From Candidatus Pacearchaeota archaeon (lineage in GTDB: Archaea; Nanobdellota; Nanobdellia; Pacearchaeales; GW2011-AR1): a stretch of DNA of 39,221 nt. Positions 23,204 to 30,353 of this stretch are shown here, one piece after another. The position numbers were made by a program, and so were the translations under genes. The stretch is from assembly GCA_016181885.1 (NCBI GenBank), contig JACOYJ010000024.1, forward strand, positions 1 to 39,221. The letters run 5' to 3'. A model generated the notes under the pieces. The model saw only the letters and a list, made by a program, of their open reading frames with translations. It ran no database searches and had not been told where the DNA came from. Position 1 is the first letter of the stretch. Every line of letters starts with the position of its first letter.

Positions 23204-24049
23204 ATGTTTCTAATGGGAGAGGTGTTTTTTTTACTCGGTGTCGGATTCTTGTGGATACTATTTGCAAGCATACAGGATTTGAGAAGAAGAGAGGTTGATA
23301 ATTGGATTAGCTTTTCCCTGATAGCTTTTGTCTTGGGGTTTAGGTTTTTTTACGGGCTTTTTAATGATGACTGGAACTTTTTTTATCAAGGCCTCTTTGG
23401 ATTTATTATTTTTTTAATTGTCGGCAATCTCCTTTACTATGGAAAAATGTTTGCTGGAGGAGATGCAAAACTGATGATAGCAGTGGGGCCTCTTTTGGGC
23501 TTGTCTAGCGCTTTTTTTATCAATCTTAAAATATATTTTCTTTTCATAATTTTGTTTTTGTTTTCCGGAGCGGTTTATGGGTTTTTCAGCATGGTTTTTT
23601 TCAGCTTAAGGAATTTAAGGGCGTTTGGAAAAGATTACAGCAGGAGACTTAAAAAAAGCAGGAGATTTATTTATACAATAATGATTCTTGGGCTGGTTTT
23701 CATGGCTATCGGGATATTGGAGAATATATTTTTTGGAATTGGCGTTTTGCTTTTTGTTTTTCCGTATTTTTATTTATATGCCAGAACTGTTGATGAAGTG
23801 TGCATGGTTAGGGTTGTTGAGGCCAAACTTTTGACAGAGGGAGATTGGCTTTATAAAAGAGTTAAGATTGGAAAAAAATTTATTAAACCCAGCTGGCAGG
23901 GGCTTTCAAAGATGGAAATATCGCTTATAAAAAAATACCATAAAGAGATTAAAATAAAACAAGGAATTCCTTTCGTTCCGGTTTTTCTCATTGCATTCTT
24001 GATATTAATTTATCTTTGGAAAAACGGATTATGGAATGCGGTTTGGTAG
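23204..24049 (+). CDS. Prepilin/preflagellin peptidase (A24, FlaK-like)
   Basis: A 281-residue polytopic protein. The first catalytic Asp is in SIQDLRRREVDNW and the second in the GGDAKLM motif, the aspartyl pair of A24 peptidases that cleave prepilin and prearchaellin leaders at the membrane face. About six TM helices are seen, with an extra basic C-terminal cytoplasmic domain (about 210-255) and a final helix. MGEVFF at 23213 is an alternative start. It is the processing enzyme expected for the pilin-like proteins at 17708-22423. Its 3' end overlaps, on the other strand, a HIT-like tail remnant. Confidence 0.88.
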   Translation: MFLMGEVFFLLGVGFLWILFASIQDLRRREVDNWISFSLIAFVLGFRFFYGLFNDDWNFFYQGLFGFIIFLIVGNLLYYGKMFAGGDAKLMIAVGPLLGLSSAFFINLKIYFLFIILFLFSGAVYGFFSMVFFSLRNLRAFGKDYSRRLKKSRRFIYTIMILGLVFMAIGILENIFFGIGVLLFVFPYFYLYARTVDEVCMVRVVEAKLLTEGDWLYKRVKIGKKFIKPSWQGLSKMEISLIKKYHKEIKIKQGIPFVPVFLIAFLILIYLWKNGLWNAVW

Positions 24050-24080
24050 CCACATTTTTTTTATCAGTAATTCTTTTTGG
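24029..24080 (-). pseudogene. HIT-protein tail remnant
   Basis: On the minus strand this segment ends with codons for MWLPNRIP and stop, against MWLPRRIP and stop at the end of the HIT gene (25129). About 40 of 50 bases match, but one extra A in the run before ATG shifts the frame. It overlaps the last codons of the prepilin peptidase on the other strand. It marks the far side of the toxin-antitoxin module at 24159-25088. Confidence 0.6.
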
Positions 24081-24158
24081 ATATTGGCTTTTTTGGCGAT
24101 TAAGGCAACCAAAGAAAGACTTGACAAGGTTTAAATATTGTTTCTATTTTATTAAAAT

Positions 24159-24437
24159 ATGAAAGATATAAGTGAAATTAAAAGGAAAATTGTAAGAGTT
24201 TTGAAGAAGAATGGAGTAGCAAGAGCCGGAATTTTTGGAAGCTATGCAAGAGGAGAACAGAAGAAGAATAGTGACATTGATATATTAATAGAATTTAATG
24301 ATAGTTTATTAACCTTGATTGGCATAGAAATGGAGTTAGAAAGAGCTCTTAGAAGAAAGGTTGATTTGCTAACCTATGGTGGTATTCATCCGCTGTTAAA
24401 AGAGATAATTTTAAATGAAGAGGTTAGGATAATATGA
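24159..24437 (+). CDS. mntA: MntA-like minimal nucleotidyltransferase (antitoxin)
   Basis: A 92-residue protein with the polymerase-beta-type motif FGSYARGEQKKNSDIDILIEF (GS-x10-D-x-D), the catalytic core of minimal nucleotidyltransferases. In type VII toxin-antitoxin systems such proteins AMPylate and so neutralise the HEPN partner, here the next gene. A TTTAAATA box centred 25.5 bp before the ATG supports the start. The stop overlaps the HEPN start, so the pair is translationally coupled. Role by homology; no substrate data in the sequence. Confidence 0.88.
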   Translation: MKDISEIKRKIVRVLKKNGVARAGIFGSYARGEQKKNSDIDILIEFNDSLLTLIGIEMELERALRRKVDLLTYGGIHPLLKEIILNEEVRII

Positions 24438-24787
24438 AGAAAAATCCCACTATCTTCATCGAACACATACTGGATAATTTAAAAAATATAGAATCTTTTA
24501 CCAAGGGTCTCTCTAAAAATGAATTAACAAAAAATAAGTTAAAGCAATATGCCATCATTAGGGCAATAGAAGTAATTGGTGAAGCAGTTAAGAATTTACC
24601 TTCTGATTTTAGAAATGAGCATTCCTATATTCCTTGGATTAAAATTGCAGGAATGAGAGATAAATTAATGCATCACTATTTTGGAATTAATTTAGAAACG
24701 GTATGGAAGGTAATAATTGAAGACCTTCCAGATTTAAAAGAAAAGATCATAAAGATAAGGGGGGAGCTGAAGAAAGGTGGTGACTAA
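24434..24787 (+). CDS. hepT: HepT-like HEPN toxin (DUF86)
   Basis: A 117-residue all-helical protein. AIIRAIEVIGEAVKNLP and MRDKLMHHYFGIN are the DUF86 signatures. R-DKLM-H-H-Y fits the R-x4-H-x-Y motif in which Arg/His are the RNase site and Tyr is the residue AMPylated by MntA. It would act as a ribonuclease toxin in the cytosol. The ATG overlaps the MntA stop and the gene end overlaps the next regulator start. Confidence 0.9.
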   Translation: MKKNPTIFIEHILDNLKNIESFTKGLSKNELTKNKLKQYAIIRAIEVIGEAVKNLPSDFRNEHSYIPWIKIAGMRDKLMHHYFGINLETVWKVIIEDLPDLKEKIIKIRGELKKGGD

Positions 24788-25088
24788 AATATTTATGGAT
24801 GGGGTATTTGGCGACACTCCTCAATTAAGGGTTTTTGATTTTTTTATAGGAAATTATTTCTTTGATTTTCCAATTACAGAGATTGCTAGAGAGTCCAATG
24901 TTAGCTATAATTCTCTTAAAAATTTTTTACCTAGTTTAGTCAAAACAGGAATTCTTGTAAAAACAAGGAAAATTGGTAAGTCTGATTATTATAAATTTAA
25001 TATGAACAATATTTTTGTAAAGAATCTTGTTAAGCTTAATTGGATGCTTGTCAAAAAAGATTTATTTAAGGAAGTTGAAGCTAATTAA
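24777..25088 (+). CDS. Winged-helix regulator linked to the HepT/MntA module
   Basis: Up to 103 residues from a GTG at 24777, inside the end of hepT; an ATG at 24795 (MDGVFGDTPQLRVFDF) is a good alternative. The helix-turn-helix reads FPITEIARESNVSYNSLKNFLPSLVKTGI, followed by a wing (TRKIGKSDYYKFNMNNIFV). It looks like an MarR/ArsR-type DNA-binding domain. Its tight coupling to the toxin-antitoxin pair suggests it controls the module, which would make the operon tripartite. Confidence 0.75.
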   Translation: MVTKIFMDGVFGDTPQLRVFDFFIGNYFFDFPITEIARESNVSYNSLKNFLPSLVKTGILVKTRKIGKSDYYKFNMNNIFVKNLVKLNWMLVKKDLFKEVEAN

Positions 25089-25099
25089 TTTTTTAGATG

Positions 25100-25121
25100 C
25101 TCCATAGCTTGCTGTGGGGAG
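25100..25121. terminator. Hairpin between convergent genes
   Basis: CTCCATAGC-TT-GCTGTGGGGAG can fold into a stem (CTCC/GGAG plus ATAGC/GCTGT with a 2-base bulge), flanked by T-rich sequence upstream and downstream. It lies between the stops of the convergent regulator and HIT genes and could end both transcripts. Confidence 0.4.
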
Positions 25122-25128
25122 TTTCACT

Positions 25129-25749
25129 TTATGGAATCCTTCTCGGCAGCCACATTTTTTTATCGGTGATTCTTTTTAATCTTGACTTATTGGATTTTTT
25201 TGGGGTTGAAGCTTTTTCCCCGCCTAAAAATTCTGTTTTTTCTGTTAAAATTTTGAATAGTTCCTGAAGTTCTCTTTCATTAGCTTTTTTCCTCGGAGAG
25301 CCCATTGTTTCGTTACTATAGACTGGAAGAACATTAAGTATTCCGTGTCCTATGACGGTTGAAGGGATTACTTCAATGCTTTTCGGCCTTAGCGATTTCA
25401 TCTTTTCTGAGATTTCTGCTGCAAGCTCAATTGATGCTTTTGCGGTTTGGTCTGAGTGTATTTTAGGAATTATTATAGCATGGCCTTTTGTTATGGGGTT
25501 AATTTCAAGAACGGCAACGGCCTCCGAATTTTCTCCAATTTTATATGAAGGAATTTTTCCGTCGGCAATGGAACAAAAGATGCATTCCTGCTGTTGGTTA
25601 GCGCTTTGCTGTTTTATGAATGCCTCTAATTCTTCAGAGTTCATTGCCGTTATTGCCCCAGAAATTTCTTCTTTGTTTGGCAGATTGGAGTTCTTAACTT
25701 GCTGCAATAGCTCTTTTTTTATTTTCTCTGATTGTTCTTGGGAAAGCAT
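25129..25749 (-). CDS. HIT-family protein with altered HIT motif
   Basis: A 206-residue protein. After a helical N-terminal extension of about 55 residues comes the HIT core: ECIFCSIADGKIPSYKIGEN and LEINPITKGHAIIIPKIHSD. The second half, where HxHxHxx should occur, reads IGHGILNVLPVY, so only one His of the triad is retained and nucleotide hydrolase/transferase activity is doubtful. A basic C-terminal tail (KSRLKRITDKKMWLPRRIP) follows. It may have become a nucleotide-binding or scaffold protein. The gene converges on the HepT/MntA module, and a tail-like remnant lies beyond it at 24029. Confidence 0.8.
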   Translation of the reverse strand: MLSQEQSEKIKKELLQQVKNSNLPNKEEISGAITAMNSEELEAFIKQQSANQQQECIFCSIADGKIPSYKIGENSEAVAVLEINPITKGHAIIIPKIHSDQTAKASIELAAEISEKMKSLRPKSIEVIPSTVIGHGILNVLPVYSNETMGSPRKKANERELQELFKILTEKTEFLGGEKASTPKKSNKSRLKRITDKKMWLPRRIP

Positions 25750-25990
25750 GTTTTTATATGAGTTATTGCATTTATAAGATTTGCCTCGCTTCTCTCGGGA
25801 TTGATTTGCTTCGAAATATTTTCGCGTTTGCGCTCGTTTACAACAGATTTCTTCGCACGAAAATCAGGCTAATGTGAAATAGGCTTTAATGCCGAGTTAA
25901 TATAAATAAGGCTAGTTTAAGATATCATAAAATTAATATTCACCGAATAGTAAATTTAAGCGAGCCTAAGGTGAGCGCGCAAATAAAAAA
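25750..25990. other. AT-rich gap with degenerate repeat words
   Basis: No gene is seen. Words shared with other gaps include AGTTTAAGATATCAT (also near 19755) and GTTAATATAAA (also near 23010). Confidence 0.45.
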
Positions 25991-26050
25991 TCAAGCAATC
26001 TTTCTTATGCTTGTTATCTCAATAGAATCCACATCTTTCTCTTTTTTATT
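25991..26050 (-). pseudogene. aEF-1beta C-terminal remnant
   Basis: On the minus strand the bases encode KDVDSIEITSIRKIA then stop. The intact aEF-1beta gene ends KDVSSIDIIDMRKIA, matching at 10 of 15 residues. Only about the last 20 codons survive, just downstream of the nucleotidyltransferase at 26052. The DNA is diverged, so it is an old or foreign copy rather than a fresh duplication. Confidence 0.6.
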
Positions 26051-26051
26051 T

Positions 26052-26657
26052 TTAATCTTCAAAATAGCCCTCAATTATCTTGGCATTTACACCATAATAT
26101 TTGAGTAAATTCATTATTTCTTCTTTGTGTTCTAAGGGGATCATTATGCAGCTTTTTCCAAGTTTTTTTCCATCATAAATTTCTAAAAGGCCCTTATATT
26201 TTTTATCCTTAACTTTAAAACCATATACTTTATTAAGGAATGCGCCCCTGTTATTTTTAATCTTGTCCCAGAAAAAAATAATTTGCCTTTTACCCTTTAT
26301 TTCTGTTGGAATGTATTTTCCATAAAGCAAAACTCCTGTACTCTCTATGCTTTTCTTTAGATTTTTCCATTCTTTTAGTTTTCCAGTCATTATATTTATT
26401 TTATTGTTTATTCCTTTATTATTAAAAATTAAAGCCTCTCTACTTTTATAAAAATCCTCTGTGAGTTTTTCTAGCTCTTTTTCTGTTTTTTTATTTTTCT
26501 TTTTTAATTCTATAAAGATATCTACATCGCTTTCTTTTATTGCTTCTCCTTTAGCCACTGATCCAAATAAAATTATTTTTAAGAGGTTATCTGGATTTTT
26601 TGTATTTGACAAAATGTATGATGCAAAATAGCTGGCATATGCTTTAATCATTTTCAA
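26052..26657 (-). CDS. Nucleotidyltransferase of a second HEPN/NTase module
   Basis: A 201-residue protein. FGSVAKGEAIKESDVDIFIE is the GS-x10-D-x-D catalytic motif, followed by a long C-terminal domain (about 100-200) with KLGKSCIMIPLEHKEEIMNL, absent in the minimal MntA at 24159. It overlaps the start-proximal HEPN-like gene by 14 bp, so the two are coupled. It probably modifies or neutralises the HEPN partner. The extra domain makes it different from classical MntA and could recognise a specific substrate. Confidence 0.8.
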   Translation of the reverse strand: MKMIKAYASYFASYILSNTKNPDNLLKIILFGSVAKGEAIKESDVDIFIELKKKNKKTEKELEKLTEDFYKSREALIFNNKGINNKINIMTGKLKEWKNLKKSIESTGVLLYGKYIPTEIKGKRQIIFFWDKIKNNRGAFLNKVYGFKVKDKKYKGLLEIYDGKKLGKSCIMIPLEHKEEIMNLLKYYGVNAKIIEGYFED

Positions 26658-27051
26658 CCTCTTTTTTTAGCTCTAAGAATAAATTTATCTTTTCATTTAA
26701 AATATCCTCAGAAACAGGTTTTCCATATGCCAATTCATTCCTTTCTTTTTCAAGTAAGTGAGTTTTGTCAAGTATTAGGTCAATTTTTTCTATGTTTTCC
26801 ACAGGAGAGGTTATTTGATTGGCTATTAATTTTTTAATATTTTCCCTTTTCTTTTTAAGCCAAAGATGATTTATTTTCGCTCCTGGCTTTAAAACTTTTA
26901 ATTTATGCAGATAGTTTTCAATTAATGCCACACCGCCTAAAGAAAGAGAGAATGCAAGTCTTCTTTGATGTGAAACAATGCCTCTTGGGTCTTTTAAAGC
27001 AGAGTCTATTTCATCAGAAACTTCCTTAAGAATTTTCTTATTCCTTTCCAT
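26644..27051 (-). CDS. HEPN-like protein of the second module
   Basis: A 135-residue all-helical protein (SLSLGGVALIENYLHKLK; KTHLLEKERNELAYGKPVS). The ERNELAYG segment sits where the HEPN R-x4-6-H motif would be, but no His follows, so it may be a non-catalytic substrate-binding HEPN rather than an RNase. It is transcribed before the nucleotidyltransferase, the reverse of the order in the 24159 module. Two tandem copies of its promoter-operator unit lie upstream; the ATG is in the gene-proximal unit. Confidence 0.7.
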   Translation of the reverse strand: MERNKKILKEVSDEIDSALKDPRGIVSHQRRLAFSLSLGGVALIENYLHKLKVLKPGAKINHLWLKKKRENIKKLIANQITSPVENIEKIDLILDKTHLLEKERNELAYGKPVSEDILNEKINLFLELKKEVEND

Positions 27052-27153
27052 TTTTAAGACATTTATCTTAATACATTTAAGACATGTGTCTTTATAAGGT
27101 TTTCCATTTTTAAGACATTTATCTTAATACATTTAAGACACGTGTCTTTATAA
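27045..27153 (-). repeat. Tandem promoter-operator repeat, 2 x 53 bp
   Basis: 27045-27097 and 27101-27153 are identical except for one base (T/C at 27085/27141). On the minus strand each unit holds a TTATAAA box, then AAGACACGTGTCTT (a perfect 14-bp palindrome in the distal unit, one mismatch in the proximal one), a second inverted pair (TAAGATAAATGTCTTA) and an ATG. The gene-proximal ATG is the HEPN start. It looks like a duplicated autoregulatory promoter. Confidence 0.85.
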
Positions 27154-27157
27154 AATT

Positions 27158-27442
27158 CTAAGCTATTTTCCTCATGTCAATAATGTCTATTGAAGAAACA
27201 TCTTTTATTGCCATGAATCTTTTTTCAAGCCGCTCAAGAGGAGCTTCTTCAGGCCATTCAAAAAACGCAATTACCGCTTTTAAGCCAAATGCAATCGGCT
27301 CTATGATATATTCGCGATTGCGGCCTTTTTCATGTTCAACTAACTTTTTTGCTGTTTCTTCTATGGTTTTTAGATTTACGCTTGGAGATGTCGGCATTAT
27401 CTTGATTTTTACACCCATAATTCCTCCACTATTTTCTGACAT
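27158..27442 (-). CDS. Translation elongation factor aEF-1beta
   Basis: A 94-residue protein of ferredoxin-like fold. GVKIKIMPTSPSVNLKTIEE, then EPIAFGLKAVIAFFEWPE and KDVSSIDIIDMRKIA at the end are the archaeal EF-1beta signatures. It exchanges GDP on aEF-1alpha. Two starts compete: ATG 27442, set 25.5 bp from the centre of the shared TATA box (leaderless), and ATG 27418 with a GGAGG 5 bp upstream, giving 86 residues. Both are close to the family length. A degenerate second copy of its C terminus lies 1.1 kb away at 25991, beyond the HEPN/NTase module. Confidence 0.92.
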   Translation of the reverse strand: MSENSGGIMGVKIKIMPTSPSVNLKTIEETAKKLVEHEKGRNREYIIEPIAFGLKAVIAFFEWPEEAPLERLEKRFMAIKDVSSIDIIDMRKIA

Positions 27443-27463
27443 GTTAAGATTTATTTAGAAGGG

Positions 27464-27471
27464 TTTATAAA
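27464..27471. promoter_or_regulatory. Symmetric TATA box shared by divergent genes
   Basis: TTTATAAA reads the same on both strands. Its centre (27467.5) is exactly 25.5 bp from the plus-strand ATG at 27493 and 25.5 bp from the minus-strand ATG at 27442. A single box could serve both genes. Confidence 0.55.
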
Positions 27472-27492
27472 TTATTCTTTGTTTTGTCTTTT

Positions 27493-27801
27493 ATGGCAAT
27501 GGCTTTAATTATGATTCTTTCATTAGTATTAATTGCAGCTTTGCTGTTTGTATTTTGGCTTATGATGCTTATTGACTCAATAACTAGGAAGTTTAAAGAC
27601 AGCAGCGATAAAGTAATATGGGTTATAATTAATATTTTCCTTGGGATTTTAGGGGCTTTAATTTATTACTTTGTTGTGTTTTATAAAGATAAGAATAAGT
27701 CAATAAAATGGCTTTGGTGGACTTTGCTTGTTTTGGGAATATTGGCAATAATTTCATTTATTGTTTTTGTTTCTTTATTGGTTAATCTGAAAGCCGGTTA
27801 A
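27493..27801 (+). CDS. PLDc_N-like membrane protein
   Basis: A 102-residue protein from the ATG at 27493 (MAMALIMILSLVLI). Three TM segments are seen. The middle part FWLMMLIDSITRKFKDSSDK, then WVIINIFLGILGALIYYFVV and FYKDKNKS, matches the small phospholipase-D N-terminal (PLDc_N) membrane domain found alone in many prokaryotes. No catalytic HKD motif is present, so the role is structural or unknown. It shares a TATA box with the divergent aEF-1beta gene. Confidence 0.75.
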   Translation: MAMALIMILSLVLIAALLFVFWLMMLIDSITRKFKDSSDKVIWVIINIFLGILGALIYYFVVFYKDKNKSIKWLWWTLLVLGILAIISFIVFVSLLVNLKAG

Positions 27802-27816
27802 TTATTAATTCATTGG

Positions 27817-27978
27817 TAAACATGTTAAGTAAACCAACAATCTTAACCTAAAAATTTACTCACTCCTGTCGTCGTGTATTTTATTATTAACATTAATGGC
27901 AAATCTGCGAATGAAATAAGCAGGTAATTATCTTTATTGTTTGCGGATTATTTAAGGAATTAAACTGCAGAATGTTAA
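27817..27978 (-). repeat. 162-bp dispersed non-coding element, copy B (inverted)
   Basis: Reverse complement of 1524-1685 at about 90% identity. Here it lies between the PLDc_N-like gene and the RPA-like gene. The flanking sequences differ from those of copy A, so the edges are sharp. No open frame is conserved between the copies. Confidence 0.8.
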
Positions 27979-28057
27979 GTTATTAAGTTGACCTAATAAA
28001 ACAATAATTCTTATAAAGGGCTTTTTGTTTTTGGATTGTATAAAAAAGGCGATTAAA

Positions 28058-29005
28058 ATGGTTGACCAAAATTACGACAGGATTCTTGATAAAATCTCAA
28101 GGGTTTCCGGCTTAGATAAAGATGAGATAGAAAGAAGAGTTGAAGCAAAGAGGGCGAAGCTTTCCGGATTGATTAGCAGGGAAGGGGCTGCGCAGATTAT
28201 TGCGTCTGAGCTGGGCCTGAATTTTGAAAATGAGCAGTTGAAAATAGAAGAGCTCTTGCCCGGGATGAGGAAGGCAAACGTTATAGGAAAGATAATTAAT
28301 CTGTTTCCAATAAGGACTTTTACAACAAAAAAAGGCGACGAGGGAAAAGTTGCAAATCTAGTTATTGCCGATGAGACCTCTAATATAAAGGTAGTTTTGT
28401 GGGACACAAATCATATTGCCCTGCTGGAAAACAACAGCATATCCATAGGCAGTGTTGTTGAAATAGCTAATGCGACAATGAGGGATAACGAGCTTCATCT
28501 TGGGAGTTTTTCCGAAATAAAGCCAAGCAGCGAAGAATTGGGAATAGTTAATACTAAGAGAATAATCAAAGAAAAAAGCATTTCCGATTTTAGAAATTCT
28601 GATTCTGTTCAAACGCGGGCATTTATAGTTCAGACGTTTGAGCCCAGGTTTTTTCATGTTTGCATGGAATGCAGGAAAAAAGTCGTGTCTGGAAGCGATG
28701 GTTTTATCTGCGAGCAGCATGGAAAAGTCCCTGCTGAAAAGAGGGCGCTTATAAATATGGTCATTGACGACGGGACAGAGACAATAAGAACAGTGGTATT
28801 TCATGACAGCCTTCAAGAGCTTGGGTTGGAAGTTTCTGCCGACCCGGAAGAAATCGCGAGGCAGAGGCAGTCTCTTCTTGGGAAAGAAATGGTTTTTTCA
28901 GGCAGTGTTAAACTAAATAAGTTTTTTAATAACATGGAATTTGTCGCTGATAAAATAAAAGAGATAGATATGGATGAGCTTCTTGCTAAATTGGAGTCTG
29001 CTTAG
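28058..29005 (+). CDS. RPA-like single-stranded DNA-binding protein
   Basis: A 315-residue protein from the ATG at 28058 (MVDQNYDRIL); the frame extends to a TTG at 28025. An N-terminal helical part (LDKDEIERRVEAKRAKLSGL) precedes an OB fold (VIGKIINLFPIRTFTTKKGD; VANLVIADETSNIKVVLWD) and a zinc-finger region (CMECRKKVVSGSDGFICEQH, C-x2-C...C-x2-H) with a second OB-like part (LINMVIDDGTETIRTVVF). This is the order of euryarchaeal/DPANN RPA. It would protect ssDNA in replication and in repair together with RadA, 2 kb downstream. TTATAAA lies near 28014. Confidence 0.88.
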   Translation: MVDQNYDRILDKISRVSGLDKDEIERRVEAKRAKLSGLISREGAAQIIASELGLNFENEQLKIEELLPGMRKANVIGKIINLFPIRTFTTKKGDEGKVANLVIADETSNIKVVLWDTNHIALLENNSISIGSVVEIANATMRDNELHLGSFSEIKPSSEELGIVNTKRIIKEKSISDFRNSDSVQTRAFIVQTFEPRFFHVCMECRKKVVSGSDGFICEQHGKVPAEKRALINMVIDDGTETIRTVVFHDSLQELGLEVSADPEEIARQRQSLLGKEMVFSGSVKLNKFFNNMEFVADKIKEIDMDELLAKLESA

Positions 29006-29039
29006 AAAGTTTAATAAATGATTTCTGACTTTTTAATAG

Positions 29040-29894
29040 ATGAACTTTGTTAATACTTTGCCTTATATAAGCAACCCAGTTGAGGAGTTTTCCGATTTCA
29101 AATTTGTTAGCTGGGAGAAAGAAATTTATCCTAAGTTTAAGGGAAAAGTTAAGGAGTCAGAAGCTAATTTCTTTGGAGATTTTATTATTAAAAACCATCT
29201 AAAAAGTGTTATTGATTTTGGAGTTGGAGGAGGAATAGAGCTTAGCGGAATAATTGAGCATCTTAATAAAAAAGGGTATAACCTGCATAGTGTTGAAGCT
29301 AATGAAGTTGATGATGAATTTATTAGACAGGCTAAGAAATTATTTAAGAATAAAAAGCAAGAAGTTATTATCCACAAGGCTAATTGGGTTGACTTGCCTA
29401 AGGCAGATTCTGCCTATACTCATGTTTTCGATTTTGGATTTTTGACTGGAAATTCACTGACTTATATTGGTGGAGGCACTAGAGATTATACTAAGAAAGC
29501 ACAACAAAGTATTGTCACTAAATTTGCAGAGCTAATAAAAAAAGATGGCTATCTTTTCATAGATTCTAGGGATTATGATTATATTAGGTCTTTAATGAAT
29601 CTACCAATAAATGATGTTCTTAAGAATTTCCAGTTTGATTATACTGTTTATTATCACGGCAGCGGAAAAGATATAGTTGTTTTTCCTGCATATATCAGTG
29701 ACACTGTTATTGTGTTGCATTATTATGATAAGAAAAGGAAAATTTGGAGCAAGCTAGATTTATATCCTATTTATCAAAAAGACATGATTGAAATTTTAAG
29801 CAAAGATTTTGTCATAGAGAAAATTTATTACGATTTTGAAGATAAAAAGAAAGAAAAAAGCCTTTTTGTGCAATATTTGGCTAGGAGGAAGTAA
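29040..29894 (+). CDS. SAM-dependent methyltransferase-like protein
   Basis: A 284-residue protein. SVIDFGVGGGIELSGIIEHL is motif I (SAM-binding glycine loop) and SVEANEVDDEF supplies the acidic residue after beta 2. HVFDFGFLTGNSLTYIGGG and LFIDSRDYDYIRSL correspond to later motifs. The order resembles glycine/sarcosine-type N-methyltransferases, but the substrate is uncertain. A TATA-like TTTAATAAA about 26 bp upstream of the ATG fits a leaderless start. The stop overlaps the next ATG. Confidence 0.8.
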   Translation: MNFVNTLPYISNPVEEFSDFKFVSWEKEIYPKFKGKVKESEANFFGDFIIKNHLKSVIDFGVGGGIELSGIIEHLNKKGYNLHSVEANEVDDEFIRQAKKLFKNKKQEVIIHKANWVDLPKADSAYTHVFDFGFLTGNSLTYIGGGTRDYTKKAQQSIVTKFAELIKKDGYLFIDSRDYDYIRSLMNLPINDVLKNFQFDYTVYYHGSGKDIVVFPAYISDTVIVLHYYDKKRKIWSKLDLYPIYQKDMIEILSKDFVIEKIYYDFEDKKKEKSLFVQYLARRK

Positions 29895-30295
29895 TGCCAA
29901 ATAAATTCTTTAGAATTTTATCTTTTTTCATTTTTCCCGCATGCGTTTTTTTCTTAAGCTGGTTTATTGACTTGGCTTTTAATGCTTATTTTGTTTATCC
30001 TTGGATTGACATTCCTATGCATTTTCTCGGAGGATTTTCGATTGCATATACGGCCTTTCTTTTTTTAAGATTCTTTAGAGAGAAAGGGAAAATGGAAATT
30101 AACAATAAAGCATTAACTATTTTAATTGTGGTTTCATTAGTTGCGCTTACTGCTGTTTTGTGGGAATTCTATGAATTTTTAAAATATCTTTTGGATATCA
30201 GCCTTAAACCAAATATTGAAGATACTCTGTTGGATTTATTTATTGGTTTGCTTGGTGGGCTGACAGGAAGCGCGGTTTTTGGAAGAAAGCATTAA
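29894..30295 (+). CDS. YjdF/DUF2238-like membrane protein
   Basis: A 133-residue protein with four TM segments. IDIPMHFLGGFSIAY, LWEFYEFLKYL and DTLLDLFIGLLGGLTG carry His, Glu and Asp residues inside helices, the pattern of small DUF2238/YjdF-type membrane proteins. The acidic/His residues suggest a metal or substrate site in the bilayer. Its ATG overlaps the methyltransferase stop, so they are co-transcribed. Function unknown. Confidence 0.7.
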   Translation: MPNKFFRILSFFIFPACVFFLSWFIDLAFNAYFVYPWIDIPMHFLGGFSIAYTAFLFLRFFREKGKMEINNKALTILIVVSLVALTAVLWEFYEFLKYLLDISLKPNIEDTLLDLFIGLLGGLTGSAVFGRKH

Positions 30296-30353
30296 GTTGT
30301 TTTGATTTGGTTTGAACATAAAATATTATAAATTTAATTAACCCATTTTCTTT

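Noticed and set aside
27045-27153. CRISPR-like or longer repeat array
   Set aside because: Only two units with a 3-bp gap and no spacers; better explained as a duplicated promoter-operator.
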